A stretch of DNA of 13,374 nt from Gammaproteobacteria bacterium. Its GTDB lineage: Bacteria > Pseudomonadota > Gammaproteobacteria > Xanthomonadales > Xanthomonadaceae. Location: the NCBI GenBank assembly GCA_025360985.1, contig JANYBA010000371.1, positions 1-13,374 on the forward strand. The letters run 5' to 3'. This document shows positions 6,359 through 13,374 of this stretch, in pieces (the stretch's first letter is position 1; each line of letters opens with the position of its first letter). Position numbers and translations under genes: made by a program. The notes under the pieces were generated by a model. The model was given only the letters and a program-made list of their open reading frames with translations, was not told where the DNA came from and did not search any database.

Positions 6359-6775
6359 ATGGGCATGATCTCGGAGTTCAAGGAATTCGCCATGCGCGGC
6401 AATGTCATCGATCTCGCGGTCGGCGTGGTCATCGGCGGCGCGTTCGGCAAGATCGTCGGCACCCTGGTCGACAAGGTGATCATGCCGCCGATCGGATTGC
6501 TGATCGGCGGCGTCGATATCTCGAAATGGGTCATCACCCTCAAGGAGGCGTCGCTCGACACCGCCGGCAAGGAGATCCCCGCGGTGGCGATCGGCATCGG
6601 CGAATTCCTCAATACCATCGTCCAGTTCCTGATCGTCGCCTTCGCCATCTTCGTGGTGGTCAAGGCGATCAACGCCAGCCAGCGCAAGCAGGAGGCAGCC
6701 CCGGCTGCGCCGCCGCCGCCGAGCGACGAGGTCAAGCTGCTGACCGAAATCCGCGATGCGCTCAAGTCGCGCTGA
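6359..6775 (+). CDS. mscL: MscL, large-conductance mechanosensitive channel
   Basis: A 138-aa inner-membrane channel that opens under membrane tension and releases solutes during hypo-osmotic shock. Length and layout match E. coli MscL (136 aa). The N-terminal amphipathic segment [22 protein letters not shown] leads into the first membrane helix (about 14-45). A periplasmic loop with [12 protein letters not shown], a second helix (about 78-103, ending [11 protein letters not shown]) and a basic patch follow. A proline/alanine linker leads to the C-terminal helix [15 protein letters not shown]. The start is fixed by a good ribosome binding site. Its stop is 9 nt before the TTG of the thioesterase gene, so they are likely co-transcribed. 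Confidence 0.97.
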   Translation: MGMISEFKEFAMRGNVIDLAVGVVIGGAFGKIVGTLVDKVIMPPIGLLIGGVDISKWVITLKEASLDTAGKEIPAVAIGIGEFLNTIVQFLIVAFAIFVVVKAINASQRKQEAAPAAPPPPSDEVKLLTEIRDALKSR

Positions 6776-6784
6776 GGCAAGGCC

Positions 6785-7213
6785 TTGACCCTGCCTTTGG
6801 AACTCGCCCGGCAAGTCCTGGCCGCGCAACCGTTCAGCGTCCTGGTCGGCGCCCAGCTCACCGGGTTCTCCGAAGGCCTGGCCGAGCTCAGCATCCCGAT
6901 CACCGACGCGCTCAAGCAGCAACACGGTTTCGTCCACGGCGGCGTGATCTGCTACGCCGCCGACAACGCGCTCACCTACGCCGGGGCGAGCGCGCTTGGC
7001 ACCGACGTGGTGACGTCCGAAATCAAGATCAACTATTTGCGGCCCGTCATCGGCGAGCAACTCGTGGCGCGCGCCAGCGTCATCCATGCCGGCAGGAACC
7101 AGGCGGTCTGCCGTTGCGATGTCTTCGTGTCCGGCGAACAGGGCGAGCGGCTCTGCGCCACGTCGCAAGGGACCATCACCCGCCTGGGCCAGTCACCGGA
7201 GGCACGTGCATGA
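6785..7213 (+). CDS. PaaI-like hotdog-fold thioesterase
   Basis: A 142-aa cytoplasmic acyl-CoA thioesterase-like protein of the PaaI/YbgC-related hotdog superfamily. The motif QQHGFVHGGVICYAADNALTY (45-65) holds the HGG (51-53) and the acidic D60 expected in the active site. It is followed by VTSEIKINYLRPV, the usual central strand of the fold. The substrate is not predictable; aryl- or short acyl-CoA is typical. The start is TTG at 6785, with AGGCAAGG upstream. No ATG or GTG gives a better N-terminus without losing the first helix. Its TGA overlaps the ATG of the peptidase gene (ATGA, 7210-7213), indicating translational coupling. Confidence 0.87.
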   Translation: MTLPLELARQVLAAQPFSVLVGAQLTGFSEGLAELSIPITDALKQQHGFVHGGVICYAADNALTYAGASALGTDVVTSEIKINYLRPVIGEQLVARASVIHAGRNQAVCRCDVFVSGEQGERLCATSQGTITRLGQSPEARA

Positions 7214-8622
7214 AGGTTTTCCCCATGGCCTTGTTGGTCGCCGCGTTGGCCGCCAGCAGCGCGCAGGCCGCCAGGCCGGCGCTCGATGAGCAAGCGCTGG
7301 CGACGGCAGCGACGCTGCGCGATCAGGCCAAGGGCGGCACCGGCGCCTACGAGATCGTCGCGTCCCTGACCACCGAGATCGGCCCGCGCATGGCCGGCAC
7401 GCCCGCCTTCGATCGCGCGATCGAATGGGCGCAGGCAAAATTCAAGGCGCTCGGCTACGACCGCGTTTACCTCGAGCCGGTGACCTTCCCGCAATGGCAG
7501 CGTCGGCACGAATCGGGATCGGTGCTGTCGCCGCATCCGCAACCGTTGGCGTTGACCGCGCTCGGCGGCAGCGTTGGCACCGGCGGCCAGGCACTGGAGG
7601 CCGAAGTCGTCGAATTCGCGAACTTGGCCGCGCTCAGCGCCGCGCCCGCCGGCAGCCTCGACGGCAAGATCGCCTACATCAGCAATCGCATGCAGCGCGC
7701 GCGCGACGGCAGCGGTTATGGGCCGGCAGTGGCGGCGCGCCGCAGCGGTGCGTCGGAAGCCGCGAAGAAAGGCGCGCTGGCGCTGTTGATCCGATCGATC
7801 GGCACCGATTCGGACCGCCTGCCGCACACCGGCATGATGCAATACGCCGACGGCGTGGCGAAGATCCCGGCCGCCGCCCTGTCCAATCCCGATGCCGACC
7901 TGGTGTCGGCGATGCTCCACGGCGGGCAGCCGGTGCGCGTGCGCCTGGACCTCGACGTCGGCTGGACCGGCGCGAACATCACCGGCTACAACGTGATCGG
8001 CGAGATTCGCGGCCGCGAAAAGCCCTCGGAGGTGGTCGTCATCGGCGGCCACCTGGATTCCTGGGATCTCGGCACCGGCGCGATCGACGATGGCGCCGGC
8101 ATCGCCATCACCATGGCCGCCGGCGCGATGATCGGCAAGCTTGAGCGCGCGCCACGGCGCACGATCCGCGTGATCGCCTTCTGCAACGAAGAACAGGGCC
8201 TGTACGGCGGCAAGGCCTACGCAGAAGCGCACAAGGCCGAGCTCGACCTGCAGCAAATCGGCGCCGAGAGCGATTTCGGCGCTGGTCGCATCTACGCCTT
8301 TCGCGCCAACGTCGCGCCGGAAGCGCGGGCCGTGGTCGAACAGATCGGCGAGGTGCTCGCGCCGCTCGGCATCGCCAACGACAAGCTCGAGGGCGGCCCG
8401 GGGCCGGACATCGGCGCGTTCGCGGCCATGGGCATGCCCTGGGCGGACCTGGCCCAGGACGGGACGAATTATTTCGACCTGCACCACACCGCCAATGACA
8501 CGCTCGACAAGATCGAACCGGCCGCCATGGACCAGCAGGCCGCGGCCTATGCGGTGCTCGCTTACCTCGCCGCGGAGAGTCGCGTCGACTTCGGTCCCGC
8601 GCCGGTAACGACGGAAAAGTGA
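7210..8622 (+). CDS. Secreted M28-family zinc metallopeptidase with PA-like insert
   Basis: A 470-aa exported peptidase, probably an aminopeptidase or carboxypeptidase acting in the periplasm or outside. A Sec signal peptide (1-20, ending AQA) is followed by an M28 catalytic domain. Ligands of the two-zinc site are H281 and nearby D283 in GGHLDSW, D294 in AIDDGAG, E327/E328 in FCNEEQG, D355 in ESDFG and H426 in LHHTAND. A protease-associated-like segment sits at about 130-245. There is no lipobox cysteine, so it is not a lipoprotein. The frame is open further upstream, but that part is antisense or out-of-frame to mscL and the thioesterase. ATG 7210 with the signal peptide is the real start. 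It ends 19 nt from the converging methyltransferase gene, with no terminator visible. Confidence 0.92.
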   Translation: MKVFPMALLVAALAASSAQAARPALDEQALATAATLRDQAKGGTGAYEIVASLTTEIGPRMAGTPAFDRAIEWAQAKFKALGYDRVYLEPVTFPQWQRRHESGSVLSPHPQPLALTALGGSVGTGGQALEAEVVEFANLAALSAAPAGSLDGKIAYISNRMQRARDGSGYGPAVAARRSGASEAAKKGALALLIRSIGTDSDRLPHTGMMQYADGVAKIPAAALSNPDADLVSAMLHGGQPVRVRLDLDVGWTGANITGYNVIGEIRGREKPSEVVVIGGHLDSWDLGTGAIDDGAGIAITMAAGAMIGKLERAPRRTIRVIAFCNEEQGLYGGKAYAEAHKAELDLQQIGAESDFGAGRIYAFRANVAPEARAVVEQIGEVLAPLGIANDKLEGGPGPDIGAFAAMGMPWADLAQDGTNYFDLHHTANDTLDKIEPAAMDQQAAAYAVLAYLAAESRVDFGPAPVTTEK

Positions 8623-8641
8623 CGGCCGAAGGCTTGCGGGT

Positions 8642-9517
8642 CTAGGGCTGGCGCTGGCGCCACCACTCGCCGAGGAAAACGGCGGTGGCGGCGGCAACGT
8701 TCAAGCTCTCGACCCGGCCGCTGCCGGGGATGGCCAGGCGCAGGGTCGCGGCGCGCGCCAGTTCGTCGGTGACGCCCAGTTGTTCGGCGCCGATCACCAG
8801 CACCAGCCGCTCCGGCAGGTCGGTCGAATACAGCGGCGCGCCGCCGCGCACGACGGTGGCGGCCAGGGTGAAGCCGGCCGACTGCAATTGCGCGATGGCG
8901 TTGTCGCTGCGCCCGAGGCGCAGCATCGGCACCTGTTCGGCGCCGCCCTCGGCGATGCGCGCGGCTGCGCCCGACAGCCCCAATTCCGAATCCCTGGGCA
9001 GCAGCGCGGCGGCCACGCCGAAATGCGCGGCGCTGCGCAGGATCGCGCCGAAATTGTGCGGATTTCCGATGCCGTCCAGCCACAGCGCCACCGCCGGGCC
9101 GCGCGGCAAGTCGCGCAGCCACGCCGACAGCGACAATTCCGGCGCCGGCAATACCGCGAAGCACACGCCTTCGTGGTGGGCGCTGCCGCTGAGTCGTTCG
9201 AGGTCCTCGTCGGCAACGACGGTGTAGCCGACCCGATGCTTCACGCAGAACGCCAGCACCGCCTTGAACTTGGGAATGCGCGTCTCGACCAGCCAGACCT
9301 TTCGGATCGCTTCCGGCCGGCGCGCGAATACCGCCAGGCAGGCGTTCAGGCCGTACAGGCGTTGCTCGCGCGGCGCGCCGTCTGCCGCGGCCACGACCGC
9401 CGCTTCGCCCTGCTGCGGGGGGAAGTTGCGCTCGCGTTCGCGGGCGCGCTTGTCGCGTGAGGCCGCCGGCGGACCGCGGTACGGCGATTCAGCACTGGGC
9501 GGCTTGCGATCGGCCAT
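8642..9517 (-). CDS. TrmH/SpoU-family RNA methyltransferase, YfiF-type
   Basis: A 291-aa SPOUT-class SAM-dependent methyltransferase that probably 2'-O-methylates rRNA or tRNA. The N-terminus (1-50) is basic and disordered-looking. A SpoU substrate-binding domain (about 53-125, RLYGLNACLAVF) and the three knotted-domain motifs follow: NPHNFGAILRSAAHFG (152-167), LVLVIGAEQLGV (238-249) and IPGSGRVESLNVAAATAV (263-280). The end GEWWRQ and the RPEAI segment resemble E. coli YfiF rather than TrmH or RlmB. The target RNA is not known from sequence. It is 36 nt downstream of the RND permease stop on the same strand. It has a good GAAGGAG site and a TATAAT box, so it may be transcribed separately. 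Confidence 0.92.
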   Translation of the reverse strand: MADRKPPSAESPYRGPPAASRDKRARERERNFPPQQGEAAVVAAADGAPREQRLYGLNACLAVFARRPEAIRKVWLVETRIPKFKAVLAFCVKHRVGYTVVADEDLERLSGSAHHEGVCFAVLPAPELSLSAWLRDLPRGPAVALWLDGIGNPHNFGAILRSAAHFGVAAALLPRDSELGLSGAAARIAEGGAEQVPMLRLGRSDNAIAQLQSAGFTLAATVVRGGAPLYSTDLPERLVLVIGAEQLGVTDELARAATLRLAIPGSGRVESLNVAAATAVFLGEWWRQRQP

Positions 9518-9523
9518 GGCTCG

Positions 9524-9530
9524 CTCCTTC
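9524..9530 (-). promoter_or_regulatory. Shine-Dalgarno of the TrmH-family gene
   Basis: On the minus strand GAAGGAG (9530-9524) ends 6 nt before the ATG at 9517. It fixes the start of the methyltransferase. Confidence 0.6.
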
Positions 9531-9540
9531 GATGACCGCC

Positions 9541-9546
9541 ATTATA
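9541..9546 (-). promoter_or_regulatory. Perfect -10 box within an inverted repeat, upstream of the TrmH-family gene
   Basis: TATAAT (minus strand, 9546-9541) lies 23 nt before the start codon, just past the RND permease stop. It is framed by the inverted repeat CCGCC (9536-9540) and GGCGG (9548-9552). No convincing -35 lies 16-18 nt upstream, where the sequence is the permease C-terminal codons. It is a candidate internal promoter that would separate methyltransferase expression from the efflux operon. Confidence 0.45.
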
Positions 9547-9553
9547 GGGCGGC

Positions 9554-12500
9554 CTATTCGCCGCCGTGGCTGCGATCCACCGAAGCGACCCGGGTCTCGA
9601 GCGATTCCAGCATGTGGCTGCGCTCGTCGGGCGAACGGGTGTAGTGCGCAAGCAGCAGATAAAACGCTGGCACGACGAACAGCGACAGCATCGTCGACAA
9701 CAACACACCGAACACGACCACGACGCCGATCGCGTTGCGGCTGGCCGAACCGGCGCCGTGCGCCAGCACCAGCGGCATGGCGCCGATGATGGTCGCCACC
9801 GACGTCATCAGGATCGGCCGCAGGCGCGTGGCCGCGGCGTCGAGGATGGCGTCGCGGATCGCCAGGCCCTCGTCGCGGCGCTGGTTGGCGAACTCCACGA
9901 TCAGGATGCCGTTCTTCGCCGCCAGCCCAACCAGCATGACGATGCCGATCTGGCTGAACAGGTTGATCGTGTTGCCGGTCAGGGCCAGTCCGATCAGCGC
10001 GCCGAGCACCGCCAGCGGCACCGTGAGCATGATCACCAGGGGATGCAGGAAGCTCTCGAATTGCGCCGCCAGCACCAGGAACACGACCAGCAACGCCATC
10101 CCGAAGGTGAACAGCGCGGCGCCGCCCGCGGTCATGTATTCGCGCGACTGGCCGTTGTAATCGATGTTGGCATCTTCCGGCAGGTCTTCGCGCACCACCT
10201 GCTGGGTCCACGCGATCGCCTGGCCCAGGGTGTAGCCGGTGGCGATGCCGGCCGAGAGCGTGATCGAGCGCAGCCGGTTGAAGCGATTGAGCGTGCCGGG
10301 CTCGGCGACTTCCTTGACCGTCGCCACCGCCGACAAGGGCACCAGGGTATTGGCGCGCGAACGCACGTACAGGTTGTTCAGATCGGACAGGCTGGCGCGG
10401 TTGCCGCGGTCGGCCTGCATCAGCACGTCGTATTCCTTGCCGTTGTCGACGAAGGTGGTCGCCTTGAGCGATCCGAGCATGGTCTGCAGGGTGCTGCCGA
10501 TCTCGCTCACCGACACGTTCATGTCGGCGGCGCGGTCGCGGTCGATGTTGACGCGCAGTTGCGGTCGCGTTTCCTTGTAGTCGGAATCGATGTCCTTCAG
10601 GCCGGGATTGGCCTCCATGCGTTTTTGCAGGATGTCGCGCCATTGCACCAGCTGCGCGTAGTCCGGGCCGCCGATCACCACCTGCAGCGGCTGGCCGCCG
10701 CCGCGCACCAGGCCCTGGCGCACCTGCGGCAAGGCGCGCACGCCCGGGATCTTGGCAAGCTCGCCGCGCACCTTGTCGACCATTTCGTTGGTGGTGACGG
10801 CGCGCTGGCTCCAGGGCTTCAGGATCACGATCGACGCGCCGCTGTTGAATTCGTTGCCGCCACCGCCGAAACCGCTGGGCAGGCGCGAATTGACCATCAC
10901 CACCGGCTGGTCGCCGCCTTCGTACTTGAGCAGGCGCTGCTCGACCTGGCGGATCTGCCCGGCCATGTAATCGTAGCCGGCGCCTTCCGGACCATTGACG
11001 GTGACGAACATCGCGCCGCGGTCCTCGGTCGGCGCCAATTCCCGCGGCACCCACTGGAACATCGCGACGATCGCCACGACTGCGACCAGCATGCCGATGC
11101 CGAAGGCCCAGGGCCGCGCGATCACCGCGCCGAGCCGACGGCGATAAGCGGCCGTGACCGCCTTGAGGCGGGCGTCGACCCAATGGTTGAAACCGGTTTG
11201 CTCGCGCGTATGCGGCTGCAGCAGCAGCGAGCACATCATTGGCGTCAGGCTGAGCGCGACAAAGGCCGAGATCGCCACCGCCCCGGCCAGCATCACCGCC
11301 AACTCGCGGAACAGCCGGCCATTGTTGCCTTGCAGGAAGGCCATCGGCACGAACACCGACACCAGTACCGCCGTCGTGGCGATCACCGCGAATGCCACTT
11401 GCCGGGTGCCGCGCAATGCCGCCAGCGGTGGCGGCTCGCCGAGGTCGGCGCGGCGCTGGCCGTTCTCCAGCACCACGATGGCGTCGTCGACGACCAGGCC
11501 GATCGACAGCACCAGCGCCAGCAAGGTCAGCAGGTTGATCGAGAAGCCGAACGCCCACAGCACCGTGAACGAGGCCAATGCGCAGACCGGCACGGTCACC
11601 GCCGGGATCATGGCCGCGCGCAGGCTGCCGAGGAACAGCCAGATGACCAGCAGCACCAGGGTGATGGCTTCCGCAAGCGTGGTGTAGACCTCGTGCACCG
11701 CGACGTCGACGTACAGCGTCGAGTCGTAGGTGATGCCCATCTTCATGCCCTGCGGCAGGCCCGGGTTGCTGGCGGCGATCATCGCCTTGACGTCGTGCGC
11801 GACCGCCAGTGCATTCGCCGTTGATGTTTTCACTATCCCGAGGCCCAGCATCGGCGTGCCGTTGCCGGCGAAGTAGGCGCGCCGTTCGGCCGAATCGAGC
11901 TTGATCCGGGCGATTTCGCCCAGGCGCACGACGTGGCCATCGTCGCCACGGGCCACCGGCAATTGCGCGAACTGGTCGGCATTGAGGAAACCACGCTCGA
12001 TGCGCACGTTGAAGTCGCGATCGACCGACTCGATGCTGCCACCGGGCAGCTCGATGTTCTCGCGCAGCAGCGCCGCCTGGACATCCGAAACCGACAGGCC
12101 GCGCGCGGCCATCGCCGCGGCGTCGAGCCAGACGCGCATGGCATAGACCTGGCCGCCGCCGAGCTGCACCTGCGACACGCCATCGATGTTGGCCAGCTTG
12201 TCGACCAGGTAGCGATCGGCGTAGTCGGTCAGCTCCAGCTTGTCCATCTTCGGGCTGGTCAGGCTCGCCCACAGGATGACGTCGGCGTCGGCCTCGACCT
12301 TGGCGACCTGCGGGTTCTGCACGTCGGTTGGCAATTTCGACAAGACGCGGCTGACCGCATCGCGGACGTCGTTGGCGGCGTTCTCGATATCGCGCTTCTG
12401 GGTGAATTCGATGGTGATGCTGGAGCGGCCGTCGCGGCTGGACGATTGCAGCAGGGCCACGCCTTCGATGCCGCTGACCGCGTCCTCGAGGATCTGGGTG

Positions 12501-12688
12501 ATCCGGGATTCCACCACCGCCGCCGAAGCGCCGGTGTAGACGGTGGTCACCGACACCACCGGCGGATCGATGTTCGGCAATTCGCGCAAGGGCAACTGGG
12601 TGAACGCGATCGTGCCGAGCACGATCAGCAACAGGCTGATGACCGTGGCGAAAACCGGCCGCCGGATCGAGAGATCGGAAACGATCAT
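9554..12688 (-). CDS. RND (AcrB/MdtB-like HAE1) efflux transporter permease
   Basis: A 1044-aa inner-membrane proton-driven pump of the hydrophobe/amphiphile efflux type, the normal size for AcrB-class proteins. It opens MIVSDLSIRRPVFA, with TM1 at 9-30. The first large periplasmic loop is followed by the TM2-6 block (about 335-490). The proton-relay aspartates are D401 and D402 in GLVVDDAIVVLEN. A second periplasmic loop and TM7-12 (about 525-545 and 855-1015) follow, with K925 in GLAAKNGILIVEF and R957 in TRLRPILM. All relay residues are present, so the pump looks functional. The substrate range is unknown. The adaptor gene stops 6 nt upstream of its start. No TolC-type outer-membrane gene is in the window. 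Confidence 0.95.
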   Translation of the reverse strand: MIVSDLSIRRPVFATVISLLLIVLGTIAFTQLPLRELPNIDPPVVSVTTVYTGASAAVVESRITQILEDAVSGIEGVALLQSSSRDGRSSITIEFTQKRDIENAANDVRDAVSRVLSKLPTDVQNPQVAKVEADADVILWASLTSPKMDKLELTDYADRYLVDKLANIDGVSQVQLGGGQVYAMRVWLDAAAMAARGLSVSDVQAALLRENIELPGGSIESVDRDFNVRIERGFLNADQFAQLPVARGDDGHVVRLGEIARIKLDSAERRAYFAGNGTPMLGLGIVKTSTANALAVAHDVKAMIAASNPGLPQGMKMGITYDSTLYVDVAVHEVYTTLAEAITLVLLVIWLFLGSLRAAMIPAVTVPVCALASFTVLWAFGFSINLLTLLALVLSIGLVVDDAIVVLENGQRRADLGEPPPLAALRGTRQVAFAVIATTAVLVSVFVPMAFLQGNNGRLFRELAVMLAGAVAISAFVALSLTPMMCSLLLQPHTREQTGFNHWVDARLKAVTAAYRRRLGAVIARPWAFGIGMLVAVVAIVAMFQWVPRELAPTEDRGAMFVTVNGPEGAGYDYMAGQIRQVEQRLLKYEGGDQPVVMVNSRLPSGFGGGGNEFNSGASIVILKPWSQRAVTTNEMVDKVRGELAKIPGVRALPQVRQGLVRGGGQPLQVVIGGPDYAQLVQWRDILQKRMEANPGLKDIDSDYKETRPQLRVNIDRDRAADMNVSVSEIGSTLQTMLGSLKATTFVDNGKEYDVLMQADRGNRASLSDLNNLYVRSRANTLVPLSAVATVKEVAEPGTLNRFNRLRSITLSAGIATGYTLGQAIAWTQQVVREDLPEDANIDYNGQSREYMTAGGAALFTFGMALLVVFLVLAAQFESFLHPLVIMLTVPLAVLGALIGLALTGNTINLFSQIGIVMLVGLAAKNGILIVEFANQRRDEGLAIRDAILDAAATRLRPILMTSVATIIGAMPLVLAHGAGSASRNAIGVVVVFGVLLSTMLSLFVVPAFYLLLAHYTRSPDERSHMLESLETRVASVDRSHGGE

Positions 12689-12694
12689 GAATGC

Positions 12695-13374
12695 TCAGCC
12701 CCGCTTCGGCGGCTTGCCGGCATGGCCGGAGCCCTGGTCGGAATTCGCGCCGGCCTCGACCACCGTCGAGCCCGGGTGCAACTTGACCGTGCCTTCCACG
12801 ACCACGCGATCGCCGGCGTTGACGCCGGCGATGATTTCAACGAAGCCCGGGCGGCGCGAGCCGATGCCGACAGGCACCTGCTCGGCCTTGCCGTCGGCGC
12901 CGACCCGGAACAGGAAGGCCTGCTGGCCGATCTGTTGCAAGGCCAGTTCCGGAACCTGCAGGGTCTGCCGAGCCGGCCGCTGCACGGCGACGTCCAGCAG
13001 CATGCCCGGGCGCAACTTGCGCTCCGGATTGGCGATCCTAGCCTGCACGGTGATCGCGCGGGTGACCGGATCGATGCGCGAATCCAGCGAGGCGATCGTG
13101 CCGTCGAAGGCTTGGTCCGGGTAGGCCTCGCTATGCGCGACCACGGCCTGGCCTTTGGCCAGCGCGCGCAACTCGCGTTCGGGCACGGAAAAATCCAGCT
13201 TGATCGACGACACGTCGTCGAGCGTGGCGATGACCGTGCCCGGCGTCACCAGCGAACCGGGGCTGACCTGGCGCAGGCCGAGCACGCCATCGAAGGGCGC
13301 GGTGATGACGCGATCCGACACCGCCGTGCGCGCCTGGTCCAGTTGCGCCTTGGCGGCGTCGCGGGCGGCGCGCA
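12695..13374 (-). CDS. RND periplasmic adaptor (membrane fusion) subunit, 5' end outside window
   Basis: This is the C-terminal 226 codons of an HlyD/AcrA-type adaptor that links the RND pump to an outer-membrane channel. The frame is open to the window edge, so the gene is incomplete. Visible, in order, are the end of the coiled-coil hairpin (ARDAAKAQLDQARTAV, from about 13366) and the second lipoyl half with SDRVITAPFDGVLG and VSPGSLVTPG. Next come a beta-barrel (KLDFSVPERELRAL to RPGMLLDVAV) and a membrane-proximal domain ending near VEGTVKLHPG. A short Gly/Pro/Lys-rich tail ends the protein. The apparent GTG start at 13321 is an internal valine, because homologous hairpin sequence continues upstream. 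It is the first gene of the adaptor-permease pair, with a 6-nt gap. Confidence 0.93.
   Translation of the reverse strand, partial: RAARDAAKAQLDQARTAVSDRVITAPFDGVLGLRQVSPGSLVTPGTVIATLDDVSSIKLDFSVPERELRALAKGQAVVAHSEAYPDQAFDGTIASLDSRIDPVTRAITVQARIANPERKLRPGMLLDVAVQRPARQTLQVPELALQQIGQQAFLFRVGADGKAEQVPVGIGSRRPGFVEIIAGVNAGDRVVVEGTVKLHPGSTVVEAGANSDQGSGHAGKPPKRG

Noticed and set aside
6526..7209. Upstream extension of the M28 peptidase frame
   Set aside because: It would overlap mscL and the thioesterase out of frame and would bury the clear signal peptide that begins at 7210.
9566..11824. 752-codon open frame antisense to the RND permease
   Set aside because: Long antisense frames are expected in DNA with strong third-position GC. 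The product is His/Arg/Gln-rich with no fold, while the minus strand encodes an intact pump.
13319..13321. GTG start of the adaptor at 13321
   Set aside because: Coiled-coil hairpin sequence typical of the family continues in frame to the window edge, so the real start is outside.
1..13374. Mobile element, CRISPR array, toxin-antitoxin or defence island
   Set aside because: No transposase or integrase motif, repeat-spacer pattern or terminal repeats were seen. The tRNA-Gly has no integrase or duplicated 3' end beside it.

Overview
The window is GC-rich, gene-dense chromosomal DNA. Everything visible is ordinary bacterial core or housekeeping content. The gene families, the heavy use of GCG/CGC/GGC codons, the YfiF-type TrmH methyltransferase, RimK, and the pairing of thiS-thiG-trmB suggest a Gammaproteobacterium of the Xanthomonadaceae/Lysobacteraceae type. 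That placement is inferred from general resemblance and was not tested by a search. I see no transposase, integrase, phage gene, CRISPR array or toxin-antitoxin pair, and no new defence or biosynthetic system.

Region 1 (1-1270, minus strand): a tRNA-Gly(CCC) with encoded CCA lies 34 nt upstream of rimK, behind one good sigma-70-like promoter, so the two may share a transcript. About 125 nt beyond the rimK stop there is a strong hairpin followed by a T-rich tract on the minus strand, a candidate terminator. Region 2 (1339-4946, plus strand): thiS, thiG, trmB and a SLC13-type permease with two TrkA_C-like domains lie head to tail. Gaps are 39 nt, 1 nt and 1 nt, which looks like one operon joining thiamine thiazole synthesis, tRNA m7G46 methylation and anion transport.

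Region 3 (4924-5572): a small Rieske ferredoxin-like gene on the minus strand overlaps the 3' end of the permease by 23 bp. It diverges from a tiny single-helix membrane protein gene. Region 4 (5636-8622, plus strand): a fumarylacetoacetate-hydrolase-family enzyme, the mechanosensitive channel MscL, a PaaI-like hotdog thioesterase (TTG start) and a secreted M28 zinc peptidase form a tightly packed cluster. Region 5 (8642-13374, minus strand): reading against the numbering, the order is an RND periplasmic adaptor (5' part cut off by the window edge), the RND permease 6 nt later, and a TrmH/SpoU RNA methyltransferase with its own candidate -10 box.

The observations most worth a second look are subtle. 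They are an abrupt shift to GGG/CGG codons in the 3' 40% of rimK, the tRNA-rimK junction with a tiny upstream ORF overlapping the rimK start, and a T8 run at the thiG stop placed so that loss of one T would fuse ThiG to TrmB. A 16-bp promoter-like motif also occurs in inverted orientation on both sides of thiS.
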